The notes beneath the pieces are model-generated. The model was not told the DNA's origin, searched no databases, and worked only from the letters and a program-made list of their open reading frames with translations. Made by a program: the position numbers and the translations under genes. DNA of 64,000 bases, from assembly GCA_905147135.1 (NCBI GenBank), contig LR990049.1, positions 5,349,428-5,413,427 on the forward strand. Direction: 5' to 3'. Within the stretch, counting starts at the first letter, position 1; the number at the start of each line of letters is the position of its first letter. Below are positions 29,371-41,400 of the stretch, piece by piece. The DNA comes from Blastobasis lacticolella. Taxonomy: Eukaryota > Arthropoda > Insecta > Lepidoptera > Blastobasidae.

Positions 29371-31500
29371 GAATATGCTGCCTGTTTAATATATTAATGT
29401 ACCTATCCTTTTCATTATTTTTATTTTTTTCATGACTATATCTAGAGGACATCATATTCAATTTATTGTGAAGTCACATAGGCCAACCAGTGGATAATGA
29501 AGATACTTCTAACGATAAGTAAGTAGGTACCTACTTAGTTTAGAAGTTATGAGGCAACAAATAAACATTCATACCGGTCAAAATCATAACCCTCCTTTTT
29601 GTAAAACCAAGCACGGCCGATTCACGGTATGTAAGATCGAGAGATTAAAAAGACGGTGGTAGGTATCATGGCGTGGGTTTGATTCACTTCACATCTTACC
29701 TTTTATTATAATGACAATATTAAATTATAAGGAGAAGGTTTTAACCTTAAAAAGGGCGTATTTCGCTCCGGACGACTTCCTCAGATTTGTTCGTGTTCGT
29801 TACGAGTAGAAATTCGTAGCAAAATATAACTTATCTGCAGATGGACTTCCTCACTCCGTACCTACATTTGCATCAGTGTGTGTGTTATAAAGATGTTGAC
29901 ATTTTGTCTCGTATTTAAACTTGGTACGTACTCTTTACTCCTGTATATAAAAAATTGTCTCTATGAAATAAACAAAAAATTGTGAACCGCCTCGCCTTTA
30001 CTAGACGACAAGTGACAACACAACGAGCGGCGAGCACGAATGTGTAACTATAGACGTAGGACACGTGAGTGTGTACTGTCCAATTTCTTTGAGCTGCGAG
30101 CTGTGCAAATACGTGACAGTGACATACATGTGACAGTTGACAGCGACATTTTTACAGCAATTTTTATGGCGGTGCGTCGCTTTTTTGCCAATCATTACCG
30201 GAATTTTATAGTTTACCAGTACAGAAAGCAAGAGCGGCTAGGAATTTCAGCCGTCCGAAACACTATCCCTGTTCTGTACAATTCAAATAATATTAATGTA
30301 AGTAACTTTTAGTTTCTTTGTAACAGCATAATGAAAATTGCTTCCTGATTCCAATTTAACCCAATTTATTGATATATTTGACCGGTACCGACCTTCTGGA
30401 ATATTTACTGCCATCCTCCAGCATGTCTTCTTGCATTGAACCGCTTTTAACTCATAATTTGTGTATGTACAGTTAAAATTCATTTTTCCTACCTACTTAC
30501 CTACTTTTGAAACTGAAGCACTCTTCATTTGAAAGTGCTTATCTTCTAAGTAAATATAAATATTTCCATACATTTATTCAAACAAATAAGTGTTGTGTAA
30601 CTGAATCGTGTATTCCATTGTTTAATCATTTTGTATGTAGCAATAATTATGATTGTAGATACTAGTTCCAGCCTAGAAATATGAAACAGATTAAATAGTC
30701 TTATTAATAACCATACAAAATTTTAAGAAAACCCTTATAGATTTCGTATGGAGATCCTAATAGATGACACTTTTCTCAAAATTAAAATTCTTAGCAAACT
30801 ACCTCCGATAATAAAAAAAATTAACTAATTCATGTGATTTATAAAGGATAAATATAAATCTAACAAATCTGAATATTAAATTGAGATTTCCAGTTAGATT
30901 TGTGTGTAATAATATTGTTGTATTTTGAAGGCTCTGGTGGACTGTTTAAAATGTTTATACGCCTTTTTTGGAGTAACTTAGTACTTACATCTTTCTATGT
31001 TACATACCCACATATACAGTCAGCTGCTAATAACTTTGTTAATATCCAAATATCCCATGGAACCTGTTTTTTCCTTATAAAAGGTATTTTTAGTCATACC
31101 TTTATAAGGGGTATGTTGTTTAGCTGCTCTTACCGACTGTTTATTAGTCTAGTTTGTCCTGAGCTAAACTAGTATTTCTTAAGTAATCCGTTCCTAATGA
31201 CAATATTTTTAAGGGCCAGCACACTTGTGCTGATACTTATCAGAGGCACTCCCAAAATAAAATAATATCATTATATTGATTGCACTAGATTTTACACCAG
31301 GGACAGATTAATTAAGCCATCTAATGTAACAAAGATAAAGTAATCTATAAATAGTTAAAGTATTGAGCAATTTGCTACCATTCAACAATAGTAAAAGTAT
31401 TTACCTATTGTCTTTCATTACTCACAAAAGCTTCCATGGTGTCATACTGACACTAACACGGAATGCAAATGCATATCAACATGTTGATTTGAGTATAAAA
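29371..31500. other. Intergenic DNA, nothing recognised
   Basis: AT-rich. The open frames at about 30001-30312 show no family traits or splice context. No RNA gene is supported. Confidence 0.4.
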
Positions 31501-31503
31501 ACA

Positions 31504-32290
31504 ATAAATTATCATCATCATCCTAGCTTCGGTCAGTATCTGCTTTATACTCTTCTCCACTCGTCTGCCGTTGACTGTCGCATTCAACGCATTGCTTCTT
31601 AAGCCTCCCTTGAGACCTCTTTCCTGATACCGGCACATTACGGGGGCTTACGCAACACGTGAACAAACCAGCGCAGGCAAGCGCCTCTTCATTCAATCTT
31701 ATCCGCGATATCCGTAACTTGGAGTTCGCAGAAGTCCTTCGTCAGCGCCCGTGAGGTCTCGCAGCCATAGAATATTAAAGGCATAACTATCTCTTGTATA
31801 TACTTAGGTACAATACAAGGCCCTTGACCTTGATCGGCATACTCCATATACTCCATCCATATAGGTATCGACATTGCTAAATGCTCTTTGCATATCAAGA
31901 AATACAGAGATTGATTTCCACTGCAGTAGGCCTGCAGCCTGGTGCCGTATTGGCATTCCGACATGAGAGCATTCCTGGCGAATTCTCTGGTCTATAATAC
32001 GTTCGAGCAGCTTCATAAGTTGGAGACCTCTTGGGCCTGCTATGGCTGTAATATTTACGCGCCACGCGTCAGGTTCAAGCCCCGTGGGTCCAATCCTGTT
32101 GAATAGGTCAGAGAGCAAGGGTACGCCCTGAGGCCCCATAGATTACACGTTTCTATGGGTATGTCCTCGTGGGAGAACTTCCCTGTTCTTCATACGGGCC
32201 AGAGACCTCTCCACTTCTTTAGGGTTATCATGCCAAGGTTTATAGGAAGTCGTGGTGGTGGCTCGTAGTCGTTTGCCCAAAGAGATTTAT
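31504..32290 (-). mobile_element. Rearranged RTE-type LINE fragments
   Basis: On the - strand, translated pieces include DLFNRIGPTGLEPDAWRVN, MKLLERIIDQRIRQEC, FLDMQRAF and IVMPLIFYGCETSRALTKD, all RTE reverse-transcriptase wording. Stops, frame changes and missing blocks (no YADD) show internal deletion. The end at about 31510 has the (ATG)n-type tail of this clade. Confidence 0.75.
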
Positions 32291-32779
32291 TACGGGCCTG
32301 TTAGACAGTTTATTGAAATGACAGCACCAATGATTTTGCACGTAAGCATTACGCCATGGTAATTTTTTTACATAGGTACATAGGTACTTCGATACGGCTC
32401 GACTCCGCGACTTTGCCAGTTTGTAGATGGACTTCTACCCTTTAACAGTGTCTAGCGTATCGTACAACGGAGTCGATTGAACCGACCGCGCCCATGACGC
32501 TATCATTTTAGCTGAGGACTTTGCTGCTTATTTGAAGAGGAGTTACTTCACTGTCATTGATTGAAACAGGCCTTTTTGTCCCTGAGTGCTTCCTACATCT
32601 CACTATTCTACCATCCCGTGTACTTGTCGATTCTTCTGTCGTCTTTGAAGTACGGTTCGTCCGAGTTTGCGTATAATTTTTTTAAAATCAGGACAATCGG
32701 CGTCCTCCATGAAATCCCGGCTCTTGTCTTTGCGTTGCGACAGCAAACCAACAAAATTACATTACGTGGCCGACGAGAA

Positions 32780-33250
32780 GCATAGGCAAAAAAATTAATG
32801 GGTTATTTCTCGGACGGATGGGTCCCGCCTGCACGATCCCACTTAAAGAACAAAAGACAGTTAATGCTGTTTGGTACACCAACATTTGGTTGCCCAGTGT
32901 CTTTGAAAAAGTTAGGGAAAAACGACCAAGAAGTCGTATTCTATTGCACCATGACAATGCTTCGGCACACACCGCGAACATGACATAGTAATTTTTGGCA
33001 ACTGTAAAGATAAAGCTGGTAACCCCTCCTGCACATAGTCCAGATCTGGCATCATACGATTTCTTTATTTTCCCAAAAATTCAAAAATTTAATTAGAGTA
33101 TTATTATTTACGGGGCCGGAAGAGGCTTTCAACCAACACGTGAAAAACATGCCCTCAGACTGAGGGCACCTCATATTTTCAAAAATGGTTGGAGCTATGA
33201 AATGTAATGGAGAATACTTCGAAAAACAGTAAATATATTACTTTACATGT
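32780..33250 (+). mobile_element. Mariner transposase relic
   Basis: Across frames the sequence reads FEKVREKRPRSRILLHHDNA, SAHTANMT, then SPDLASYDFFIFPK and FSKWLERM-like wording. These are the C-terminal DDD motifs of mariner transposases. Frameshifts and stops show it is dead. The region 32300-32780 to its left shows nothing I can support beyond a short repeat at 32455-32540. Confidence 0.8.
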
Positions 33251-33433
33251 AAATTGTTTCAGTAATGAGTTACGCAAAACTTTCAGTGTAGCCTACGTGA
33301 TGGATGAGACTCATTGAACCTTCCAATCGATACAGAAGTGTGGTCGTTTGTCATTATATGATAAAGAAATAATCTAGGTATATTAATATTTTAGAGGAAA
33401 AGCTCGTATGTTTCTAATATTTTATATTTTATT

Positions 33434-33695
33434 GACGACCTGAGTGGTTCAGTGGTCAACATGCCGGTCTGCCACGCAAGAGGTCCCGGGTTCGATTCCC
33501 GGCCGGGCAGAAATTGAAATGATGAATTTTAATTTCTGTTACGGGTCTGGGTGTTCTATGTATAATAAGTATGTATTTAAAAGTATATAAGTAGTTTATC
33601 AGTTATCTAGCACCCATAACACAAGCTTTGCTTACTTTGGGGCTAGATGACGCTGTGTGAATTAGTCCATGATTATTTATTATTATTATTTATAT
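33434..33695 (+). mobile_element. SINE with a tRNA-Gly(GCC)-like head
   Basis: Positions 33437-33509 follow a tRNA-Gly(GCC) plan: A box 'gtggttcagtggtcaa', anticodon region 'tctgccacgca', B box 'gggttcgattcccgg'. The acceptor stem does not pair. A SINE body follows ('tgttctatgtataataag', 'tagcacccataacacaagc', 'gggctagatgacg') with a 'ttattattattta' end. Confidence 0.75.
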
Positions 33696-33699
33696 TTGG

Positions 33700-34870
33700 A
33701 TGTAATCTCCGATATCACTGAAACAATTTCGAAAATTCTAGTAAGTACAGGAAGTTACACTATTCAGAATTATCATAGGGTCCTTTTAATACCGGAAAAA
33801 TAATTAGACCCCACAGTATAGTTAAAAATTTGCAGAGATCCAAACAGCGCAGTTGACTTCTGCGGTTTAGCTTATTCTGTAAAGAAGCAAGAAGTCTGAT
33901 GGTAAACGTTATTGGCAATAACTAACGTGTTACCGACCCTTGACAACCTTATCACTCTTTCTTTCTTGAAGAACACCATATGGTGGAGATAATTGCTGGT
34001 CATTTGGTCCCAGAAATACCATAGGGAAAGTTGTCCACAGACTCACGAACTGCATGTGGGTGAAAACCGCAGGCTACTGCTAGTATATAATAAACAGCTT
34101 ATCCGCGATTTATTCCGGGCCACTTTTGTATATCTCATATTATATTTTCCATACAATATACCTATTTTACATTCCCATAGTAAATACGGGGCTCAACGTA
34201 CCCTAGTAGTGTAGAAGGACACGGGCTGGCAGAATACCAGTGTAGGGAACTGTCAGACTTAAAAGGCATGTTACATTTCAAGAAATACCCGGGAAAGAAC
34301 TCTCCTGCGGATAAGCAGATGTACTTGAGGGCAAAGCGGCGAGTTAAAATGACGGTGGGAAGGGCGCGGTCGGATCAGCTAGCTTCGCTCCACTATGCGT
34401 TTGATACTGTGGAGAAGCAGAAGCTCATTTGCTCAGCTACACGCTGGCAAAGGTGCGGTGTCGTGCCAGCATAGATATGAAAAAAGTGTGCCATAAAAGT
34501 TATGGACACCGTGTTGCTCACAAGTGCAAACTCTATTAAAGACGGTTGGTGCTGTCATTTCAAGAAACAACAAGGCCAACAACTACGTGCCACCACTACA
34601 ACTTCCTACAAACCTTGGCATGATAAGCTCTATTACCCCCGAGGTAGAGAGGGCTCGGGCCCGTGTGAAGAACGTAAAAGATATTGTTCATGACGGAATA
34701 CCCATAGAGACCTGGAAAACAATGGGGATCCAGGGCGTACTCTTGCTCACTGAGCTATTTAACAGGATCAGGGATTCACATCTACAGGGATTATACTTGA
34801 CGCGTGGCGAGTAAATATAATTACGCCAAAGGAAAATGCAGTGTTTAGGAATGCGGCAACTTAACTACCG
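33700..34870 (+). mobile_element. RTE-type LINE fragments, + strand
   Basis: Between about 34200 and 34870 the frames read NSPADKQMYLRAKRRVKMTV, YAFDTVEKQKLI and IVHDGIPIETWKTMG, then LLLTELFNRI, the region before and at the start of RTE reverse transcriptase. Multiple stops and frame changes. 33700-34200 is unassigned. Confidence 0.6.
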
Positions 34871-35263
34871 AGGTATCTATGAGGAGGAGAAAGCTATTCG
34901 AACGTATTATTTCATTAAATATCGTTATCAGTTGCGTGCTCTGTAGATTTCGTGGATAAAACTCATGTTTGCCGTTATCATTTCAAAGTCAATTCAAATA
35001 AATTCAGTGGGTCCATAGAAGAAAAAAATCGCTTCAATGGGCCTTATACCAGAAGAGATTGTTCCCTTTGAAATCTTTTTGCTGTCAAGCACAACTGGAC
35101 TGTCGCAGAATAAAATTAAAAAGAGAACACAACCGTCATCAGACTTCAAGTTGGTGCGAAGCAGAGGAAAAAAAATGTCTATCGACGATCGAACTATCAA
35201 GTTGTCGTGCTTAGCGAGCGATTGTGAGAAAAACGGCTCTTGCGTTGGCCCGGTTCGTTTTCT
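34871..35263. promoter_or_regulatory. Region upstream of Prep
   Basis: It must contain the Prep promoter and 5' UTR unless there is a distant non-coding exon. No clear TATA box or initiator decides the transcription start. GC content rises from about 35215. Confidence 0.35.
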
Positions 35264-35323
35264 ATGTTGGAATATAAACGGGCGGGCGTCGGTCCGGCGG
35301 AGCAGTCGAGACGGTGCCTTGCC

Positions 35324-35473
35324 ATGTGCCGCTATGCGTGCGTGTTGTCAGTGTTTGCGTTGTTGCAGTGCGCGGGCGCCTCGACGTCGGCGCCAAGGAA
35401 GATGAGTGAACCCTTCCCGTACCCGCGCGCCAGGCGCGACGAGTCAGTCGTCGACATCTACTTCGGAACTAAG
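35324..35473 (+). CDS. Prep: Prep first coding exon with signal-peptide-like extension
   Basis: From the ATG at 35324 the protein starts [20 protein letters not shown]: a short basic start, a hydrophobic core and small residues suited to signal cleavage. The Met at 35402 (MSEPFPYP) gives the family's normal cytosolic start and has A at -3. The frame is also open upstream to an ATG at 35264. Which start is used is not decided by the sequence. Confidence 0.75.
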
Positions 35474-38400
35474 GTTGGTACCTCCCACTCCTCCTGCACT
35501 CACAACGACAATAGAAGCCACTTGCAACCAAATTACACTATCTGCAGTGGCATAATGCAAAGCCCATATCAGCACGATTACAATTCGATCCTTTCATAAT
35601 TCCTCACAGCTCATTCAGATGTAATAAATCAATGTACAGTTTATGTAACAATTTATCAACATTACGGCGTGCGTAGATAGGTAAATGTGATTTGTTTATT
35701 GTTTTGTTATTCTAATTATTGAGCACAACGTGTAATGCATTCACGTGTCTTATTTGCTAGTTTTCGGCTGTTGTATTCAAACACCGAGTACGTTTGTCAT
35801 TAATTGAATTACTCAAATGCTAAATTAGGTGATTAATCTAATAAAAGCGTGAACTCTATTACGTCTGCTTGTTCATCGTTTGCGACGTATGAGTATACAT
35901 ATATCCTGTAGGAGACACAGTAAATCGTTTGAGAACTCAGTATCCAATATAAGCCGGCCAATTATAGACATGAGTGATAAAGTAAAGTCTTTGTATTGCA
36001 CATTTCAAATGCGCATAATGCGATAAATAATTTATCATTATTGTTCATTGCTTGTATTAATTATTTCACGAGGCTTCACATTGATTGATGCGTGACTCCT
36101 AAATTTCCTGAAATCTAAATATTGATGATCTAGCAGCCAAAGAGGTAGGAATTAATATTCTTGTGTTAAAGATAGGAAAACTTTACAGCAGACTTTAGGG
36201 TAGCTGTGTTTAAGGTTTAAAATTAAAATGGTAAATAAAATTGGCACATACGTCTTTTTACAACTTGAAAAACATTTTCATTTCAATCTGTGTCACATTG
36301 ATTAAAATACCAATAATATTTTGAAATATCTTGACTTGCGGAGTAAAACATAATTTTTTCAATATTACGTCAACCAATGCAATGTATCGGAAACTAAGGC
36401 AGAATATATTTGACCCCGCTTGACAGGCACAGGTAGAAACTACGAATCACTCTATCCATTGGTAAAAACCATATTAAAACCAGGTTTTGAGTAATAATTA
36501 TAATATACATGTAGATATTTTAAATATCTCAAAGACCTAGTACGTTTTAAGGCTAGATCTCTATCGTGAATTGATCGATCTTAATGTGGTCTCTAGCTAC
36601 CCCTATATACAGGGAATAGCCACATATGACGTTATGTGTGTATGTATCTTTATCATCAACTTCATTTTCGGAAGGCTTTTACCGCTTCCATGTGTTCATG
36701 TTCAACAGTGACGCACTTTTCCACTGCTAGATGTCTTCAAAATCGTTATTAAAACACGTAACAGATTACTTAGCTCCATGACAAAAGGCTAAGGCTTAGG
36801 TAACACCAGTAACACAGAACAAATTGCATTTTACATTATTTAGTTAAGTATAGATTGTGTTACGTTGGCTTCATAAGGCGCCAGAATCCCAGTGGACTCT
36901 CCACGGGATTAAACTCGAACTCAGAAATTATTTATTGGAATAGGTAATCCAATTGTCAACGGTCAAAGCCTTAATCACATATCGAACGTAAAAAAACTAT
37001 AAGCCCAAAGGGAATCAAAGGGACGGTTGAACTTGCTCATTTAGGTAGGGGATGCGTTGGTGGGTGGGGGTTGGTGTAGAGGCCATAAAAAACTCGAATG
37101 CACACGCCGCCGCGTCGGCGAGGCGCCTAGCATCGATTCGAATTACAATATATAGGTCCCGTCATGGTAAAATAACGCTGAAAATATGGAAAGAAATATA
37201 AGAAAGTAGTAGTATCTCTGCCCCACGACTCCGCTGTCTTTTTGTCGGACGGGGCCAAGCGTATTCGCACAGCACGGCGACGTGTCTCTGTGCGAAATTT
37301 GGTCGTAACTACTTATTGATTTTTATAATGAATAAGTAGAGCGTGTTTTACAAATTGGCAAAACAACCAAGACTAAACACGAAATAAATTCAAGGTTCAT
37401 TAACCTTGTCCTAATAATGGACATTTGCTATTAAGTCGTGGTTTTATCGAGACCAACAGAGGGCTGACCTACAGCTGCGCGATGAGGCGACAGTACTCGT
37501 TTCACACAGCTTGGAGCAACACATTACAAGCCATAATATGTTTAATTTCCTAAAATAGCATAGGCGAAGGTAAAATGTCGTCGTTCAGGGTAGAAATTAC
37601 AGTCCAGTCAGTGAAATAACCCAGCATAATAACGAGAAAAACGTTTACATGTTTTATCATCTTTCACATCGAGATGGAGCGGGCTATTGACCCTTATCTT
37701 AATGACGCGATGTTGGTTCCTTTTAGGGCGGACATCTTACGTCCGGCCGTCGAAAGTTCCTAACATTGATAGTTATTGTATGGTAATCATCATATTGTTC
37801 TAAAGATGAAGTCAATGTGACTGACTGCTGCCTCACAGTGAACAATTGATAATAAAAAGTTTACTGTCGGGACGACTTTTCAATCCTCAGATCAAACATT
37901 TCAGTCTGATAAGTAATATGGGACTAAACTGAAATCGTATCGTTACATCGTGTAGAGTGAAGAATTATTGTTTGTTTTAATTTGGTAATATATTACTTTA
38001 TCGGCCCTTAAGTACGTAATATGCAGATTAGCTAGCTTAGGTTAGGTTTTTCGAAAAGCCATTCTTGTGCGAAGTCTTTACTAATAGAATCTTAGTAAAA
38101 CATCGCACTGTTGCCCTGCATTTACTGTCCTGCTGACCTTGAACAATCTCTGGGATCTCGACATAAAGTGTAGGCCCTCCGATCGCTAAGGACATACGTG
38201 TAGTGGCCCGAGTAACAGGACACAGTGAGCTGTGCATACTGAGTGCATATTTACGCATAGGGCTGACAATACAAGGCTACAGCAATGTTACCGTGAATGT
38301 TGGTGATAAAAGGAAGGATGAAAGCCTACTTTGTATGTGGGAGGTGAAAACGTCGATTTTATCGAGCAAAGTGACATTGATGACCACAGCTGTATATGAC

Positions 38401-41400
38401 TAGATTTTAATAAATAAATAAAATAAGATTGACTATCTTGTTGTGAAGAAGAAGGTAGCTTGTTGTTGGGAAAGTTAGGAGTAGCCTCAACCGGCCTAAA
38501 TGTATGAATGTGGAAGAGACAAAAGAGCTGACTGGTGTTAGGCGGGCTAGATCGTAGTTTGTGTCACTCGATAGTCTCTGCCTGTGCTATATGGGCTTTA
38601 GATTATGAATATGTCTAATTATTAAATACGGGCAACTTCTTATATTAGATTCTAATAGAAGAAGATGCCGTCGAAGGACACTACTACTACTACTACTACT
38701 GCGCTGGCTCAGCGACCTGAAGTGGATCTTGGCCTCCGACACCTTTCTCCGACTCTCCCTTTTCTGCGTCATCTCCTGCCAATCGAGGATGTCTATTGCG
38801 TGCTGGTCTTTCCTTTATCTATCCAGCGATCCCTAGGTCGTTCGACAGGTCGACGTCCTCGCGGCCGAACCACATAATGTTCACCCTACGGCGCGATTCT
38901 CCCCCGTCCGATTAAGATTTTCTTATTATTACGAACAAAGGAGGTCCGGACCACCCAGCCTATAGGACCAATAACGTTAAGCGATATGTCATTAGAAAGG
39001 ATTTTTCATTTTCTACAACTTTTACTACGGCGACAATTCTTGAATCGTGTGGCCAAAAAAGATTATGGTCAATACAATTGGTCATAATAGCACAAAATGA
39101 TGTTTACTTTAATTGCCCATAACTTTTTTCTCACAGCGATCGAGAGTTATCGCCAGTAGAGTTGTAGAAAATGTAAAATACTTTCCAAGGACATATCGCT
39201 CAACGTAATTGGTCATATAGGCTGGGGTCCATACATTTCTGCCGGTCCTCCTTTTCAAAAATAAATTCCCAACTACAATAAGGAACTTACTAATACGTGA
39301 TTTATGCATTGGCTAATCAGAAAGTTGTAGCTAATAACAAACGTAATATGTCAACGTCGTAATCATTACAATGGAGAGAAAGTCTTGCATTCAAGTACGG
39401 GTCTGTGGTTCGTGTTTTGTAACTAAATAGACCTGGAGTCTGAATATGTCTGTCGGTAGGCTACTTTGCTAATCTTAGGAATTGCTAAACGGTTATTGTT
39501 TCGGTTTTCACCAATGGATAGGGTGTCTCACGATGATAATGTATTTGAGAGCCGAGTTAGTTATTGCATTGCAGAGGAACAATCCTCTGCGTCGTCGGAG
39601 TTTAAAAAATAAATTTGCTTACTTGCGTAAATATTATAAACCCATTGTATTTACGTTTCTGACGACGGCGGAAACTGAATCATACAGTAATCATACTAAA
39701 TCGTCGCTAATAACCTTTTCACAATAAAAAATTTAAAATTTGATCATGTTGCCAATTATTTAAAATGCCTGGCGATTTTTTATTATGGCAAAGACGTTCT
39801 TGGGATATTTCACTTTCCTTGACCGGACTCTTTTACGGTCACAGAAACCATTTTGTATCAAATAATAACCAAAATTCTCATCTTCGGGTCAATATCCCAG
39901 TTGTGCTCTCGAGGGCTCGGGTTCAGCCTTGTTCCTGATCCAGGATTTGGCAGGTCAGGTACTTAATTACAGTGGAACGGCTACCATCTGACCTCTGTGA
40001 CCCTGTTACCTGCCCAAATTGGATTATGGGTTCACATTCAGCCGCCTGAATGTGCGGCTTTTCTGACGATGTTTTCCCTCATAATAAGATCCCCGAAAGA
40101 GCAATAGCCCATCTATCAAATACTCGATTAAACCAAGCTCCCTAATCCCCAGATTAAGGATCCCTACCGGTGGCTTGAAGACCCGGATTCCGAGGAGACG
40201 AAGAAATTCATCGAAGCGGAGAACAACATCACCAGGCCTTACCTGGACGCGTGCCCGGTAAAGAAGGAGATCAACGCGCGGCTCACGGAACTGTGGAATT
40301 ATGAGAAATACTCATGCCCCTTCAGGCGGGGAGACAAGTACTTCTTCTTCAAGAATACTGGCCTGCAGAATCAGAAGTAAGCGTTTGTTGGCCCTCTCTC
40401 CTATGTTTTTTGTTTGTCATGCTCATACCACAAGCAGAAGACAATGCCTTTTGTTCCCAATGAGTCATACTGTCTATTGTTTGTACACTGTGACTGGTAG
40501 GGAATATTTTTATTCGTAATCCCGCCCAGACATACTGTTAGTGCCAAAACCAACAATGTCAAATGCAGGATAAAGGTGGCCAGCGTAATTACAGGCGTGA
40601 GGCGTATATTTTATTTCTCAGTGACAGATCATGATTTAAATTTTTTAACACTTTATTGCACACAAATCATAAACGACAAAAAACGGAGTGCATGAATCGT
40701 AGACGTTACGGGCGAAAATTTACCGCTTACCATGTGCTCTGTCTGCTCGTTGTGTCGTGATAACATATAAATAACTAGATAAAAACATAGTAATGTGATA
40801 AGACAAGAAGAATCAAACATCTTTTAACAACTTGATCAAATACCTACCTAACCTACCGTTACTATCTACCTAATAAACACCTTACCATTACAACCTCTCA
40901 ATTACTCTACTACGGACTCGAGATCGAGAGTAATAGATTGAATTAGGAGCAGCATGGAATTCACGGTTGTACTGTGTGCAATATGCACATTTCTATCGTG
41001 AATGGTCAATGAATAGGTTATCTGGAGCTTCCTGTCTCGCGGCCCTTCGCAATGTATAAACATCTAACTCGTTCGCGTGACACTAATAATTGGAAAAGCA
41101 AATCTCAAATATCCTGTGTAACATGTGTGTAGAATGTTATCGCTTCGCACTGTGCTAAATATAGGATTATCTTGTGTCAAGTGATGCTCATTCACAATTC
41201 AATAATTGATACAACATAATACATACATATAGTGTTTTAATACCTATCTTTCTTTACCTCTAGCTCAGATCCGTGAAGCTCAGCCCAGTGAAGAGACTGA
41301 ATCATATTGCGCTGTCAGTGCACTATTGTCATTCTTATTCTAATCATGGTATCTCCGCGTGCCTTTTTCGTGGCGGCTTTTGTGTTTATAGACTCTAGAG

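Larger units (their letters stand above)
35474..40152. other. Prep intron 1
   Basis: 4.7 kb, AT-rich. 38940-39251 is a long inverted-repeat element, listed separately. The end, about 39880-40085, is a SINE copy. A (act)n run lies at about 38681-38700. No gene is supported inside. Confidence 0.5.

Noticed and set aside
31804..32139. Novel - strand gene
   Set aside because: The wording ERIIDQRIRQEC and DLFNRI is RTE reverse transcriptase; it is a dead LINE piece.
33437..33509. tRNA-Gly(GCC) gene
   Set aside because: The A and B boxes and anticodon loop match but the acceptor stem does not pair and a SINE body follows, so it is a SINE head.
35037..35323. Longer Prep N-terminus or separate upstream gene
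   Set aside because: The frame is different or lacks family resemblance; the region is more likely 5' UTR and promoter. An in-frame ATG at 35264 is noted but not preferred.
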